The notes: generated from the letters alone by a model not told the origin. 64,000 nt of DNA from Rhodopseudomonas julia (GCF_030813515.1 NZ_JAUSUK010000001.1:1364001-1428000); one strand, 5' to 3'; positions 1 to 10,067 are shown, numbered from the stretch's first letter. Numbers and translations: made by a program.

Positions 1-69
1 CGGAGAGACCGGGCGCGGTGCAAACCTGCGGCCGGCATGCGTCGACCGCAATCGACAACGAAGCTTCAG

Positions 70-390
70 TTACGCGGCGGTGCCGTCGGCACCGTTCGCG
101 GGACCGGCGGGAGCCAGATCCAGGACAGCGCCCGAAGCCTTCGGCTCGATCGGCTGCAGCTGCTTGCGTTCCTCGTCGGTCCACGCGGCGATATGGATCA
201 CAGCCGCCGGCTCACCAGGCTGGTTCGGATCGTTCACCGGTTCCAGGACGAGAAGGCCCGTGTTGTCGACGTAAAACGTGTGGTCGCCGAAGTTCTGCTT
301 CAGCGGCTCCATAGCCGGGTTGTCTTCCGGAATGGGTTCGGCACCCACGGTCTCACGGACCGCGGCAATCTGGTTGTCGCTGAGTTTCAA
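70..390 (-). CDS. Hypothetical protein, 106 aa
   Basis: I do not recognise this protein. It is small, soluble and acidic, with no signal peptide or membrane segment. It starts MKLSDNQIAAVRETVG and ends in an Ala/Gly/Pro-rich tail. I chose the TTG at 388-390 as start because a G-run lies just upstream and the upstream in-frame residues look non-native (Arg/Trp-rich). The frame stays open upstream to 507, so a longer form cannot be excluded. It stands alone at the window edge, divergent from the next gene. Confident it is coding; function unknown. Confidence 0.55.
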   Translation of the reverse strand: MKLSDNQIAAVRETVGAEPIPEDNPAMEPLKQNFGDHTFYVDNTGLLVLEPVNDPNQPGEPAAVIHIAAWTDEERKQLQPIEPKASGAVLDLAPAGPANGADGTAA

Positions 391-651
391 GCGTAGCCCC
401 CATAGTACGGGGTTCGGACCCGACGCCACCGAACGTCTGCGGGTCCATCTATTGGGCGAAAGGGCGGCGCCATTCCTCGCAGGTAGGCGTCCCGCTTTGC
501 TCCGCAAGGGGCGGAAGCCGGGCCTGCCGCGTTTTTATGCAGCTATCTGGTGTATTTTTGCAGTTTGACGTTGTTCCAGACGCTTCACATTGTGGGGAAC
601 AGCGAAGGAAGGCTCGGGTTTTCCAGATGAGCCAATTCCGGGGAGAGAGAG

Positions 652-1293
652 ATGCCCGCATCGAAATCGGCGCGAATCAGGGCGCTCCTTGAGCGCCACG
701 GCACCACCTATTGCGACGAGCTCGGCATTCCGATCGCCAAGAACACGCCCTCTCCCCTGTTTCGCTGGCTGACGGCCTCGATCCTGTTTTCGGCTCGCAT
801 CAGCGCCGACAATGCCTTTCGCGCGGCAAAGGCTTTGACGGAGGCGGGCTATACGACGCCCGACAAGATGGCCGCAGCGAGCTGGCAGGATCGCGTCGAC
901 GTTCTCACCTCGCATGGCTACGCCCGTTATGATGAAAGCACGTCGCGGATGCTCGGCGAGACGTCGGAATTGCTTTTGGAGAAGTATCGCGGCGACCTCC
1001 GGAAACTGCGCGAGGCGGCCGACGAGGAACCGGCCCAGGAACGCAAGCTCCTGAAGGAGTTCAAGGGTCTTGGCGATGTCGGCGTCGACATCTTCTTCCG
1101 CGAGGTGCAGCCGGCCTGGGACGAGCTTTTCCCCTTCGCCGACAAGAAGGCGCTTGCCGCAGCCAAAAAGCTCGGGCTCGGCGGGGATGCCGAGGAGCTC
1201 GCAAAACAGGTGTCGCTCAAGGATTTTCCACGCCTCGTCGCAGCTCTGGTGCGCGCCGATCTTGCCCGCGACCTCGGCAACATCGCCGGCTGA
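652..1293 (+). CDS. Helix-hairpin-helix (endonuclease III-like) protein, 213 aa
   Basis: The protein resembles the HhH-GPD DNA glycosylase fold without being a canonical Nth/MutY. An N-terminal helical region (LTASILFSARIS, about residues 40-52) corresponds to the start of the glycosylase core. A helix-hairpin-helix-like element KEFKGLGDVGVDIF lies near residues 127-140. The Lys expected in the hairpin of bifunctional glycosylases is not evident, and there is no C-terminal Cys cluster for an iron-sulfur centre. A purine-rich ribosome site (ggggagagag) precedes the ATG. DNA binding is likely; glycosylase activity is uncertain. Confidence 0.6.
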   Translation: MPASKSARIRALLERHGTTYCDELGIPIAKNTPSPLFRWLTASILFSARISADNAFRAAKALTEAGYTTPDKMAAASWQDRVDVLTSHGYARYDESTSRMLGETSELLLEKYRGDLRKLREAADEEPAQERKLLKEFKGLGDVGVDIFFREVQPAWDELFPFADKKALAAAKKLGLGGDAEELAKQVSLKDFPRLVAALVRADLARDLGNIAG

Positions 1294-1304
1294 TATTCAC
1301 GTAT

Positions 1305-1997
1305 TCACGCGGGCGCGAGAATACCACCGGGGGCACGTTCGCTCTTTTGGATGCGCTTGTGCACATGCACCATGAAGGCGGTGGCGAAAAGCGGCGCCAA
1401 GAGATTGACGAGGGGCACGGCGGTAAAGCCCGCGATCACGAGGCCGGCCAGGAAGATGCGGCCCGAATGGCGCAAACGCAGGACCTTGGCGGTACGCCGA
1501 TCGTGGAAGCGCCGCGCCGCAAGGTCGAAATATTCCCGGCCGAGAAGATAGCCGTTGGCGACGAAGAAGACGACGACGCCGAAGCCGACAAAGAGCACGA
1601 GAGGCAAGGCGACGAGATTGACGCCGACGACCACGAGCGTGAACTTCAACGTGGTGAGAATGCCCTCCATCAAGGGAAGCGCCCTGCCCGCCGGCTCGCT
1701 CGGATAATGGTTCGTCTCCACCACCTCGGCGATCTCGTCGAGAAAGATGCCGGCAAAAAGCGAGGTCGCAGGCGCCACCAGGAAGGCGAGACCGACGATG
1801 AGGCCAATGCCTGAGACGATCGTCAGACCGGTTTCGAGCCAGGGATAGGGCAGTGCCAGAAAATGCACGATGAGCCCTTCGAGCACGAGCCACAAGACCA
1901 GCAAGAGCCCGAGCGTCAGGCCGACCGACTTCCACAACACGTTGCGGAACGGCGGCGAGAGGATTTCTTCGAGGGATCGTTGGGCATCGTCGAGCAT
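1305..1997 (-). CDS. EI24/CysZ-family membrane protein
   Basis: This is a 230-residue integral membrane protein with four to five hydrophobic segments, around residues 25-45, 60-85, 110-140 and 185-210. The pattern and the long hydrophilic loop (ETNHYPSEPAG) fit the EI24 domain, whose best known bacterial member is the sulfate permease CysZ. Alphaproteobacterial members are not proven sulfate transporters, so I give no symbol. The start at 1997 (MLDDAQRSL) is the first ATG before the conserved part. It is convergent with the HhH gene and divergent from the PfkB kinase gene. Confidence 0.7.
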   Translation of the reverse strand: MLDDAQRSLEEILSPPFRNVLWKSVGLTLGLLLVLWLVLEGLIVHFLALPYPWLETGLTIVSGIGLIVGLAFLVAPATSLFAGIFLDEIAEVVETNHYPSEPAGRALPLMEGILTTLKFTLVVVGVNLVALPLVLFVGFGVVVFFVANGYLLGREYFDLAARRFHDRRTAKVLRLRHSGRIFLAGLVIAGFTAVPLVNLLAPLFATAFMVHVHKRIQKSERAPGGILAPA

Positions 1998-2099
1998 GGC
2001 CGCGAAGAGATAGGAAAAGCGCGACGACCGGGCAAGCGGCGAGATTTGCAAAGCACCGCACGATCGGCTACCGCGCAAAAACCTTTTGGAGGGGAGCGA

Positions 2100-3113
2100 A
2101 TGGCCGAACGGAAATACGATGTCCTGGCGATCGGCAATGCCATCGTCGATGTGCTGGCGCAGGCGGACGATGCTTTTCTCGTCAGCGAGAAACTCGTCAA
2201 AGGCTCCATGCATCTGATCGAGGCCGATCGCGCCGAGACGCTTTACGACACGATGGGGCCGGGCCAGCTCATCTCCGGTGGCTGCGCCGGCAATACGGCG
2301 GCGGGTGTCGCCTCCCTGGGCGGTTCGGCAGCCTTCATCGGCAAGGTGGCGGACGACGAGCTCGGCCATTTCTACCGCCACGACATGCAATCGGTCGGCA
2401 TCGCCTTCCCCGCGAAGCCGCTGGCGGAAGGAGCGCCGACGGCGCGCTGCCTCATTCTGATCACGCCGGATTCAGAGCGCACCATGAGCACCTATCTCGG
2501 TGCCTGCCAGGAGCTCACCTCGGCCGATATCGACAGGGCCACCGTGGAAGCTGCGGAGATCACCTATCTCGAAGGCTATCTCTGGGATCCGCCGAAAGCG
2601 AAGGAAGCGTTCCGCACCGCTTCCGAGATCGCTCATGGCGCCGGCCGCAAAGTGGCGCTCACCTTGTCGGATTCCTTCTGCGTCGACCGCTTCCGGGCAG
2701 AATTTCTGGAGCTCATGCGCAGCGGAGTCGTCGACATCGTCTTCGCCAACAACCATGAGGTTCTGGCGCTCTATGAGACGAGCGACCTCGGCACGGGCAT
2801 CGAATCGCTCGCGGCCGATGTCGGTCTTGCCGCCGTCACGCTCGGCGCAGAAGGCTCTCTCGTGGTGCGCGGAGGCGAACGCATCACTGTCCCGGCTCCC
2901 GAGGTCGACACGATCCTCGACAAGACCGGCGCCGGCGATCTCTTTGCCTCCGGCTTCCTCTTCGGTCTTGCCCGCAACGCGCCGCTCGGCCGCTGCGCGG
3001 AGCTCGGTTCGCTCGCGGCCGGTGAGATCATTTCCCATCTCGGCGCCAGGCCCCAGGCCTCCCTTCAGAACCTCGCGGAACAAGAGCGCTTGTTGGCTGG
3101 TCTCGCCGCCTGA
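2100..3113 (+). CDS. PfkB-family sugar/nucleoside kinase, probable adenosine kinase
   Basis: The 337-residue protein begins with the PfkB-type Rossmann strand YDVLAIGNAIVDVL. It carries the GG-containing substrate motif ISGGCAGNTAAGVASLGG near residues 58-75 and ends with the ATP/anion-hole signature DKTGAGDLFASGF, whose Asp is the catalytic base. Length and motifs match the alphaproteobacterial adenosine kinase-like group, which phosphorylates the ribose hydroxyl of a nucleoside with ATP. A strong ribosome site (ggaggggagcga) lies just before the ATG. The exact substrate (adenosine or another ribosyl or ketose sugar) cannot be fixed from motifs. Confidence 0.8.
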   Translation: MAERKYDVLAIGNAIVDVLAQADDAFLVSEKLVKGSMHLIEADRAETLYDTMGPGQLISGGCAGNTAAGVASLGGSAAFIGKVADDELGHFYRHDMQSVGIAFPAKPLAEGAPTARCLILITPDSERTMSTYLGACQELTSADIDRATVEAAEITYLEGYLWDPPKAKEAFRTASEIAHGAGRKVALTLSDSFCVDRFRAEFLELMRSGVVDIVFANNHEVLALYETSDLGTGIESLAADVGLAAVTLGAEGSLVVRGGERITVPAPEVDTILDKTGAGDLFASGFLFGLARNAPLGRCAELGSLAAGEIISHLGARPQASLQNLAEQERLLAGLAA

Positions 3114-3175
3114 GTTTCGGCGACTAGCGAAAGCTCTTTTAAATCAGAACTTTGAAAATTAAGTCGATCGACTGA

Positions 3176-3209
3176 CTAAAAAGTGGGGCACGATCTAATG
3201 TCGTGCCCC
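3176..3209 (-). terminator. Rho-independent terminator after hslU
   Basis: A perfect 9-bp stem GGGGCACGA / TCGTGCCCC (3185-3193 and 3201-3209) has a 7-nt loop. On the minus strand it is followed by ACTTTTTAG, a short T-tract. It lies about 70 bp beyond the hslU stop, so it most likely ends the hslVU transcript. The plus-strand side lacks a T-tract. Confidence 0.75.
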
Positions 3210-3277
3210 GCTCGGCTTCGATGATCAAACACGTCTCAAGCCCTCGCCCGTCGTCCACCGACTGCGAGGTGAAGACG

Positions 3278-4588
3278 CTAGAGGATGAAGCGGCTGAGAT
3301 CGGCGTTTCTGGCCAGATCGCCGACATGCTCCTCCACATAGGCAGCGTCGATCGTGACCGTCTCGCCGTGACGGTCCGGCGCCGTGAACGAGATCTCGTC
3401 GAGGATCCGCTCCATCACGGTCTGAAGCCGCCTTGCGCCGATATTTTCCACACTGGAATTGATCTCCACGCCGAGCCTCGCAATCGCGTCGATGGCGTCG
3501 TCGGTGAATTCCAGCGTCACGCCCTCGGTCGAAAGAAGCGCCACATATTGCTTCACGAGGCTCGCTTCCGTCTCCGTCAGGATACGGCGGAAATCTTCCT
3601 CGGTCAGCGCCCTGAGCTCCACACGGATCGGCAGGCGGCCCTGCAGCTCCGGCAGAAGGTCCGACGGCTTCGACACATGGAAGGCGCCCGAGGCCACGAA
3701 GAGGATGTGATCGGTCTTCACGGGCCCATGCTTGGTCGCGACCGTCGTGCCTTCGACGAGCGGCAACAGATCGCGCTGCACGCCCTCGCGGGAGACATCG
3801 CCGCCGGCACGCCCGTCGCGGGCGCAGATCTTGTCGATCTCGTCGAGGAAGACGATGCCGTCGTCTTCAACCGCACGGATGGCCTCCTGCACGATCTGGT
3901 CGTCGTCGAGGAGATTGTCGGATTCCTCGGCGATCAAGAGATCGTAAGAATCCTTGACGAGCGTCTTGCGGGTCTTGGTGCGGCCCTGGCCGAAGGCCTT
4001 GCCGAGCATCTCACCGACATTCATGACGCCGACGGAGGCACCCGGCATGCCCGGCACCTCGAAGGCGCCCATCGGGTTGGAGACGTCGCGCACCTCGATC
4101 TCGATCTCCTTGTCGTCGAGCAGGCCCTCGCGCAGCTTGTGGCGGAAGCTGTCACGCGTCGTCGGGCTCGCATGCTGGCCGACGAGCGCGTCGAGAACCC
4201 GTTCTTCCGCCTGCAGATGCGCCTTTGCCTGCACTTCCTTGCGCTTCATCTCGCGCACCATGGCGATGCCGGCCTCGACGAGATCGCGGATGATCTGTTC
4301 AACGTCGCGGCCGACATAGCCGACCTCGGTGAATTTTGTCGCTTCCACCTTGATGAAGGGTGCGTTGACGAGCTTGGCGAGGCGGCGGGAAATCTCTGTC
4401 TTGCCGACGCCGGTCGGACCGATCATCAAGATGTTTTTCGGCAGGACCTCTTCGCGCAGGGGCCCTTCCAGCTGCTGACGGCGCCAGCGATTGCGAAGGG
4501 CGATGGCGACGGCGCGCTTCGCCTCTTTCTGGCCGATGATGTAGCGGTCGAGCTCCGAAACGGTCTCGCGGGGGGAAAATGTGGTCAT
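3278..4588 (-). CDS. hslU: ATP-dependent protease ATPase subunit HslU
   Basis: HslU (ClpY) is the AAA+ unfoldase that forms a hexamer and feeds substrates into the HslV peptidase in the cytoplasm. The 436-residue protein has the N-terminal Y16-I-I-G-Q motif, Walker A GPTGVGKT at 57-64, Walker [11 protein letters not shown] in the second half, and the family's C-terminal tail RFIL, which inserts into HslV. Its length is normal for the family. The ATG overlaps the hslV stop by four bases (4585-4588), so the two subunits are translationally coupled. A terminator follows at 3176-3209. Confidence 0.97.
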   Translation of the reverse strand: MTTFSPRETVSELDRYIIGQKEAKRAVAIALRNRWRRQQLEGPLREEVLPKNILMIGPTGVGKTEISRRLAKLVNAPFIKVEATKFTEVGYVGRDVEQIIRDLVEAGIAMVREMKRKEVQAKAHLQAEERVLDALVGQHASPTTRDSFRHKLREGLLDDKEIEIEVRDVSNPMGAFEVPGMPGASVGVMNVGEMLGKAFGQGRTKTRKTLVKDSYDLLIAEESDNLLDDDQIVQEAIRAVEDDGIVFLDEIDKICARDGRAGGDVSREGVQRDLLPLVEGTTVATKHGPVKTDHILFVASGAFHVSKPSDLLPELQGRLPIRVELRALTEEDFRRILTETEASLVKQYVALLSTEGVTLEFTDDAIDAIARLGVEINSSVENIGARRLQTVMERILDEISFTAPDRHGETVTIDAAYVEEHVGDLARNADLSRFIL

Positions 4589-5151
4589 GTGGCGGACTCC
4601 GCCGTAAGGCTTTCGACGATGATGTTGTGATTGGTGTAGACGCAGATTTCGGCTGCGATCTGCATGGCGCGGCGAGCAATGTCTTCCGCATCGAGATCGG
4701 AATCTCCGAGAGCACGAGCCGCGGCGAGAGCGTAATTGCCGCCCGATCCGATGGCGGCCACGCCTTCCTGCGGCTCCAGAACGTCGCCGGTGCCGGTCAG
4801 AACCAGCGTCGTTTGCTTGTCGGCGACGATCATCATCGCCTCCAGACGCCGCAAATAGCGGTCCGTGCGCCAGTCCTTGGCGAGCTCCACGCAGGCGCGC
4901 ATGAGCTGACCCGGATATTGTTCGAGCTTGGCTTCGAGCCGCTCTAGAAGCGTGAAGGCATCCGCGGTCGCACCGGCAAAGCCGGCGATCACATCACCTT
5001 TGGCGAGCGGGCGAACCTTGCGGGCATTGGCCTTCATCACGGTCTGACCCATGGTCACCTGGCCGTCGCCTGCGATCACGACTTTGTCGCCCTTGCGGAC
5101 GGTCACGATGGTCGTGCCGTGCCAGGGGGCGGCGGGATCGAATTCTGTCAC
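4585..5151 (-). CDS. hslV: ATP-dependent protease peptidase subunit HslV
   Basis: HslV (ClpQ) is the threonine peptidase of the HslUV complex, related to proteasome beta subunits. The 188-residue precursor reads [21 protein letters not shown]; cleavage before Thr13 would expose the catalytic N-terminal [13 protein letters not shown] and the final helix are typical. It is first in a two-gene operon with hslU and is transcribed divergently from hisB, with a 190-bp gap between them. Confidence 0.97.
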   Translation of the reverse strand: MTEFDPAAPWHGTTIVTVRKGDKVVIAGDGQVTMGQTVMKANARKVRPLAKGDVIAGFAGATADAFTLLERLEAKLEQYPGQLMRACVELAKDWRTDRYLRRLEAMMIVADKQTTLVLTGTGDVLEPQEGVAAIGSGGNYALAAARALGDSDLDAEDIARRAMQIAAEICVYTNHNIIVESLTAESAT

Positions 5152-5341
5152 TGATTGCTCCTTGTCAGCGGATGCGGGTGAGCCGTGGAGGCCTCGACCG
5201 GCACCCCCTCTTTCTGTGCAGGTTGGCCCCTATTTAGGCATGCGCGGCCGGCCTGCAAACGCGCTGCGGCATGTCGGGTGCGTATGGTGCATTTGCAATG
5301 GTCCCGCCCGCTGGTAAGACGGGCGCCGAAGGAGAGCCGTG

Positions 5342-5935
5342 ATGCGCAAGGCCGAGCTGAGCCGCGACACCAGCGAAACGAAGATCAGCCTCGCCATCAA
5401 TGTCGATGGCGGCGGGCGGTACGATATCGAGACGGGCATCGGCTTCTTCGATCATATGCTGGAGCAGCTCGCGCGCCACTCCCTGATCGACCTGACGCTG
5501 AAGGCCGAAGGCGATCTCCACATCGACCAGCATCACACGGTCGAAGATGTCGGCATCGCGCTCGGCCAGGCGCTCGATCGGGCGCTCGGCGACCGCCGCG
5601 GCATCACCCGCTATGCCTCGCTCGATCTCGCCATGGACGAAACGCTGACGCGTGCGGCCGTCGACGTGTCGGGCCGGCCCTATCTCGTCTGGCGCGTCCG
5701 CTTCGACCGCCACAAAGTGGGCGAGTTCGACACGGAGCTGTTCAAGGAGTTCTTCCAGGCCTTGGCCCAGAACGCCCGCATCACGCTCCACATCGAGAAC
5801 CTGTATGGCGAGAACGCCCACCATGTCGCCGAAACCTGCTTCAAGGCGGTTGCACGTGTGCTGCGACAGGCGCTTGCGCTCGATCCGAGAATTGCCGACG
5901 AGATTCCCTCCACCAAGGGCACGCTGACGGCTTGA
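5342..5935 (+). CDS. hisB: Imidazoleglycerol-phosphate dehydratase
   Basis: HisB converts imidazole glycerol phosphate to imidazole acetol phosphate in histidine synthesis. It is the monofunctional form (197 aa), without the N-terminal phosphatase domain of enteric HisB. Mn-binding and catalytic motifs [25 protein letters not shown] and [13 protein letters not shown] are all present. A GTG lies directly before the ATG (5339); I chose the ATG, with ribosome site aaggagag a few bases upstream. It heads the long plus-strand cluster that continues with hisH and hisA. Confidence 0.96.
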   Translation: MRKAELSRDTSETKISLAINVDGGGRYDIETGIGFFDHMLEQLARHSLIDLTLKAEGDLHIDQHHTVEDVGIALGQALDRALGDRRGITRYASLDLAMDETLTRAAVDVSGRPYLVWRVRFDRHKVGEFDTELFKEFFQALAQNARITLHIENLYGENAHHVAETCFKAVARVLRQALALDPRIADEIPSTKGTLTA

Positions 5936-5937
5936 GC

Positions 5938-6462
5938 ATGTTTTCCAGGACGACCCATTACACGGTGCATCTGCCGCCCGAAAAAGAGGGCGTCGATGGG
6001 GCCCTGCGCGCCGCTTTCATCAAGGACGGGATGAACTGGCCGGCGCTCTTCATCCCGTTCCTGTGGCTTCTCTACCGGCGCATGTGGCTGCCGCTCCTGC
6101 TCTACCTCGTGGCAAGCGGAGCGGTTGCAACACTCGGCTTCCGCTTCGGAGAAGCGGCAGCGCAATGGTGTGGCCTTCTCTTTGCGATCCTCTTCGCACT
6201 TGAGGCCAACAATCTCCGCCGCTGGTCCCTGTCGCGCCGCGGCTGGCGGGAAGCAGGGGCGGCGTATGGCCGTTCCGAGGACGAGGCCGCGATCCGCTTT
6301 TTCGGCCGTCGGGAGGAAGAATTCGCCGCGTCGAGGCCGGTCGCCTCGCGGCCTGTCGTTCCGGAAGTCGCGCCGGCACGCCCGCGCGGGCGCCCCTGGT
6401 CGGCCGCCGGCGATCGCGACACACCGGAGGTCATGGGACTCTTTCCGGAGAGGGGCGGATGA
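5938..6462 (+). CDS. DUF2628 membrane protein inside the his cluster
   Basis: This 174-residue protein of unknown function has an N-terminal cytosolic part, two hydrophobic segments (about residues 35-60 and 65-90), and a charged Arg/Pro-rich C-terminal third that looks disordered. The pattern [24 protein letters not shown] fits DUF2628. It begins two bases after the hisB stop and overlaps the hisH start by four bases (6459-6462), so it is co-transcribed with the histidine genes. A gene of this family between hisB and hisH is a recurrent alphaproteobacterial arrangement; it is not known to take part in histidine synthesis. Confidence 0.7.
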   Translation: MFSRTTHYTVHLPPEKEGVDGALRAAFIKDGMNWPALFIPFLWLLYRRMWLPLLLYLVASGAVATLGFRFGEAAAQWCGLLFAILFALEANNLRRWSLSRRGWREAGAAYGRSEDEAAIRFFGRREEEFAASRPVASRPVVPEVAPARPRGRPWSAAGDRDTPEVMGLFPERGG

Positions 6463-7100
6463 GCGTTGCGATTATCGATTACGGTTCGGGCAATCTGCGC
6501 TCGGCCGCCAAGGCGTTTCAGCGCGCCGCCCGCGAAAGCGGCTATGCCGGCGAGGTCACCGTCACCTCCGACCCGGAAGTCGTGAGGCGCGCCGATCACA
6601 TCGTTCTGCCGGGCGTCGGCGCCTTTGCCGATTGCCGCCGCGGGCTCGACGGCGTTGCGGACATGGTCGCGGCGCTCGAAGAGACTGTCATGAAGGTCGG
6701 CCGCCCCTTTCTCGGCATCTGCGTCGGCTGCCAGTTGATGGCGACCCGAGGCCTTGAGAAGGAGACGACGGCCGGTTTTGGCTGGATTCCCGGCGATGTC
6801 GTGGAGATCACGCCGAAAGATCCGGATCTCAAGATCCCGCATATGGGCTGGAACGAGCTCCGCCGGCAGAACCCGCATCCGCTTCTCGACGGCATCGATG
6901 AAGCGCTCGATGCGTATTTCGTGCATTCCTATCATGTCGTCGCCGCCGATCCCGAGCATGTGCTGGCGACCGCCGATTACGGTGGCCCGGTCACGGCGAT
7001 GATCGGTCGCGACAACATCGCCGGCACGCAGTTTCATCCCGAGAAGAGCCAGGCGCTCGGCCTCGCCCTCATCGCAAATTTCCTCAACTGGCGCCCGTGA
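6459..7100 (+). CDS. hisH: Imidazole glycerol phosphate synthase, glutamine amidotransferase subunit
   Basis: HisH hydrolyses glutamine and passes ammonia to HisF. The class I amidotransferase triad is visible: nucleophile Cys88 in GICVGCQLM, and His and Glu in QFHPEKSQ near residue 195. The residue after the oxyanion glycine is Cys rather than the more usual Met, a conservative oddity. At 213 residues it is of normal length. It starts inside the DUF2628 stop codon and is followed seven bases later by hisA. Confidence 0.96.
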   Translation: MSVAIIDYGSGNLRSAAKAFQRAARESGYAGEVTVTSDPEVVRRADHIVLPGVGAFADCRRGLDGVADMVAALEETVMKVGRPFLGICVGCQLMATRGLEKETTAGFGWIPGDVVEITPKDPDLKIPHMGWNELRRQNPHPLLDGIDEALDAYFVHSYHVVAADPEHVLATADYGGPVTAMIGRDNIAGTQFHPEKSQALGLALIANFLNWRP

Positions 7101-7107
7101 GGCCGCA

Positions 7108-7842
7108 ATGATCCTGTTTCCCGCGATCGACCTGAAGAGCGGCGAATGCGTGCGCCTGAAGCGCGGCGAGATGGGGGAGGCGACGACCTACAACGCCGAT
7201 CCTGCGGCACAGGCGTGCGCCTTCGCCGATATGGGCTTCACCTGGCTGCATATGGTCGATCTCGACGGAGCCTTCGCCGGCGAAAGCCGCAACGGTTCAG
7301 CCGTCGAAGCTGTGCTGGAGGCCGCCGGCGACCGGCTCAAGGTCGAGCTTGGCGGTGGCATCCGTTCCATGGCCCAGATCGAGGCCTGGCTCGAAAAGGG
7401 CGTCACGCGGGTGATTTTGGGCACGGCGGCCCTGCGCGATCCTGATCTGGTGAGGCAGGCTGCGCGGCAAAATCCCGGCCGCATCGCCGTCGGTATCGAC
7501 GCACGCAACGGAAAAGTTGCGGTGGAAGGCTGGGCGGAAACCTCCGACATGGAGGCGCAGGACCTCGCAAAGAGCTTCGAAGACGCCGGGGTCGCGGCCA
7601 TCATCTACACCGACATCGACCGCGACGGCGTTCTCGCCGGGATCAATTGGGAGGCGACGATCGCGCTTGCAGAGCATGTCTCGATCCCGGTCATCGCATC
7701 CGGCGGTCTCGCCTCGATGGCCGATATCGTGCGCCTCACCATGCCGGACGCGGAAAGCCTCGAAGGCGCCATTTCCGGCCGGGCGCTCTACGACGGCCGC
7801 ATCGATCCTCACGCCGCGCTTCAATTGCTCAACGCACTCTAG
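7108..7842 (+). CDS. hisA: ProFAR isomerase (phosphoribosylformimino-AICAR-P isomerase)
   Basis: HisA performs the Amadori rearrangement of ProFAR to PRFAR. The 244-residue (beta/alpha)8 barrel has catalytic Asp8 in [14 protein letters not shown] and the second acid in [17 protein letters not shown]. Phosphate-binding motifs ELGGGIR and VIASGGLAS are present. In most relatives hisF follows directly; here a signalling gene of about 2 kb lies between. Confidence 0.96.
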   Translation: MILFPAIDLKSGECVRLKRGEMGEATTYNADPAAQACAFADMGFTWLHMVDLDGAFAGESRNGSAVEAVLEAAGDRLKVELGGGIRSMAQIEAWLEKGVTRVILGTAALRDPDLVRQAARQNPGRIAVGIDARNGKVAVEGWAETSDMEAQDLAKSFEDAGVAAIIYTDIDRDGVLAGINWEATIALAEHVSIPVIASGGLASMADIVRLTMPDAESLEGAISGRALYDGRIDPHAALQLLNAL

Positions 7843-7938
7843 GCGTAGGCCTTCATTCACCACGCCTGATCGAGGAATTTGGGATAAATACACCCTGCGC
7901 ATATGACATTACTGTCTGCGCAATGTAAGGTTGCCAGA

Positions 7939-9906
7939 ATGTCCTCTGGCCGCGGTTTCCTGCCTGGTTTCGTTCTCCTGATCTTGCCCGTCGTGGCGAT
8001 TGCCGCGGCGATCTGGGTCGGGTCGGATACGATCGAACGCGGCCTGCAGCTCAACGCCGCCAACACCACCTCGGCCTGGGCGAAGTATATGACCGCCAGC
8101 GTCGCCGATCTGGAAGAGATCGCGGCAGGCGCCGAGCCCTCTCCGGAAACGATTGCGACGCTCAACAGGATGAGGGAGGCCGCAAGGGTCTTCCGCGTCA
8201 AGCTGTTCGGACCCGACGGCAAGCTCCGCATGATCCTCGACGACCGAGAGCTTTCGGACGTCGACAAGGCATCTTTGGCGCAACACAATCCCGAAGCCGC
8301 TGCCGCGGCGGCGGGCGGCGCGATGCGGATCGAAGTCGCGCATGGCACACCGCCCGAGCGCCCCGCCTATTATTCGGAAGCCTATGTGCCTCTGCGCAAG
8401 GATGGCAAAACCATCGCCATCGCCGAGATCTACGTCGACCAGACTGATGAATTCGAGGACATTCAAACCACAGTCGCCCGCAGCGCCATCCTTCTATCCA
8501 TCATTATTCTGATCGCCTCGGGCGTCCCGGTCTTCGGCTTCGTCCAGCGCTACAACGCCAAACGGCGGGCCGACGCACGGGCAGCCTATGCGGCCGAGCA
8601 TGACGGCCTGACGGGCCTCCTCAATCGCAGCGGCTTCATCGCCCGCAAGCGTGGGCTTCTCGCCAAGGCAAAGCCTGTCGTGGTCGTCTCGCTCGGGATC
8701 GATCGCTTTGGCGCCATCAACACCGCCTTCGGGCCGGAGCGAAGCGACTACATTCTCTTGGAAGCGGCGGAAAGACTGAAGAGCCTGGCCGAGCCGGAAG
8801 CGATCGTCGGCCGTGTCAGCGGTACGGAATTCGCCTTTGCCCTGAACGTCAACGATTTGAAGGAGGGCGCGCGCCTTGCCGAGCGCGCGCTGAAGCTCAT
8901 CCGGCGCGGCTTCGTCGCCGACGGCCACGTGATCAATCTCACGGCGAGCGCCGGGCTCACCGTCGCCGAGAAGGGCGAGCACCCCGGCAGCCCTTTGTCG
9001 CGCGCCAATGTCGCCATGCGCCGTTCACGGGCAAAGGGCGGCGACCGTCTCACGATCTTCGATCGGCGCATGGGCGCTGAGCTCGAAGCGGGACGCGATC
9101 TCGAAACCGTGCTGCGGGCCGCTGTGGAGCACGAGCGGTTCGAACTCTATTATCAGCCGATCTTCACCGCCAAGGATCGCTCACTCGCCGGCTTCGAAGC
9201 TCTGCTGCGGATGCCGAACGGGGAAGGCGGTTTCGTCTCGCCGGCACGATTCATCCCGCTTGCCGAACAGCTCGGCCTCATCCACCGCATCGGCCGCCTG
9301 GCGCTCAACCGCGCCTGCGAAACCGCAAAGACCTGGCCCGACGGGTACAAGGTCGCGGTGAACCTGTCGCCGGTGCAGTTCGATGCCCGCAACATCGTAG
9401 AGATCGTGCGTCAGGCGCTCGCCAAGAGCGAGCTTCCTCCCGAAAGGCTCGAGCTGGAGATCACCGAAGGTGTCTTGTTGATCGATTCTCTCGATGCCGT
9501 GCAACAGCTGAGCCAGCTTCGCGACATCGGCGTCAAACTGGCGCTCGACGATTTCGGGACGGGTTTCTCTTCGCTGGCTTATCTCTGGAAGCTCCCGGTC
9601 GACAAGGTGAAGATCGATCAATCCTTCCTGCGCGCGATGGAATCGGAAGGCGACGGAGCTGCCGCGATCATCCGCTCCATCGTCGTGCTCGGCCATTCGC
9701 TCGGGCTGGTCGTGACGGCGGAGGGTGTGGAGACGCCCGAACAGCTCGATTTCCTGGAGGAAATCGGCTGCGATTTCCTGCAAGGCTACCATCTCGGGCG
9801 GCCAGCATCGGCGGAGGCTGCAGCAAGCCTCGCCCGCGAGGCCGCGCAGGAGCGCGACAGCCAAAACCCCGCTCAGGCCCGCGGACGCGGCGCCGTCGTT
9901 TCCTGA
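7939..9906 (+). CDS. Membrane GGDEF/EAL protein with degenerate GGDEF motif, probable c-di-GMP phosphodiesterase
   Basis: The 655-residue protein has one N-terminal membrane helix (LPGFVLLILPVVAIAAAIWV), a periplasmic sensor-like region of about 150 residues, and a second membrane helix near residues 185-207. A GGDEF domain and a C-terminal EAL domain follow. The GGDEF signature is replaced by SGTEF (294-298), so cyclase activity is unlikely. The EAL domain looks intact: E420-A-L, NLSPVQF, ELEITEG, D537-D538-FGTGFSS, KIDQSF and TAEGVET. It should hydrolyse cyclic di-GMP, perhaps with GTP sensing by the GGDEF part. An alternative upstream ATG lies at 7903. The gene sits between hisA and hisF on the same strand. 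Confidence 0.88.
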   Translation: MSSGRGFLPGFVLLILPVVAIAAAIWVGSDTIERGLQLNAANTTSAWAKYMTASVADLEEIAAGAEPSPETIATLNRMREAARVFRVKLFGPDGKLRMILDDRELSDVDKASLAQHNPEAAAAAAGGAMRIEVAHGTPPERPAYYSEAYVPLRKDGKTIAIAEIYVDQTDEFEDIQTTVARSAILLSIIILIASGVPVFGFVQRYNAKRRADARAAYAAEHDGLTGLLNRSGFIARKRGLLAKAKPVVVVSLGIDRFGAINTAFGPERSDYILLEAAERLKSLAEPEAIVGRVSGTEFAFALNVNDLKEGARLAERALKLIRRGFVADGHVINLTASAGLTVAEKGEHPGSPLSRANVAMRRSRAKGGDRLTIFDRRMGAELEAGRDLETVLRAAVEHERFELYYQPIFTAKDRSLAGFEALLRMPNGEGGFVSPARFIPLAEQLGLIHRIGRLALNRACETAKTWPDGYKVAVNLSPVQFDARNIVEIVRQALAKSELPPERLELEITEGVLLIDSLDAVQQLSQLRDIGVKLALDDFGTGFSSLAYLWKLPVDKVKIDQSFLRAMESEGDGAAAIIRSIVVLGHSLGLVVTAEGVETPEQLDFLEEIGCDFLQGYHLGRPASAEAAASLAREAAQERDSQNPAQARGRGAVVS

Positions 9907-10067
9907 CCGCACCAAAGGCGATTGGTCTGACGAGCTCGCGGGGTCGAGGTCTTCGTCTGCTTCAGAAGGTCCATCCTCGATGGCTTGTTGTAACGCACTG
10001 GATGCCGCCGCTATAAGGGCCGCCGTTGCGCATCCGCGCTGAAGCTGAAAAGCCTTCGGAGCACTCC

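Noticed and set aside
3203-4630. Plus-strand open frame of 475 codons opposite hslU
   Set aside because: Antisense to a complete, motif-bearing hslU; runs through its terminator; no recognisable domain.
10026-10067. Longer hisF start at a TTG at 10026
   Set aside because: Adds 14 residues not seen in HisF; the TTG at 10068 has GGAG at proper spacing and gives the canonical N-terminus.
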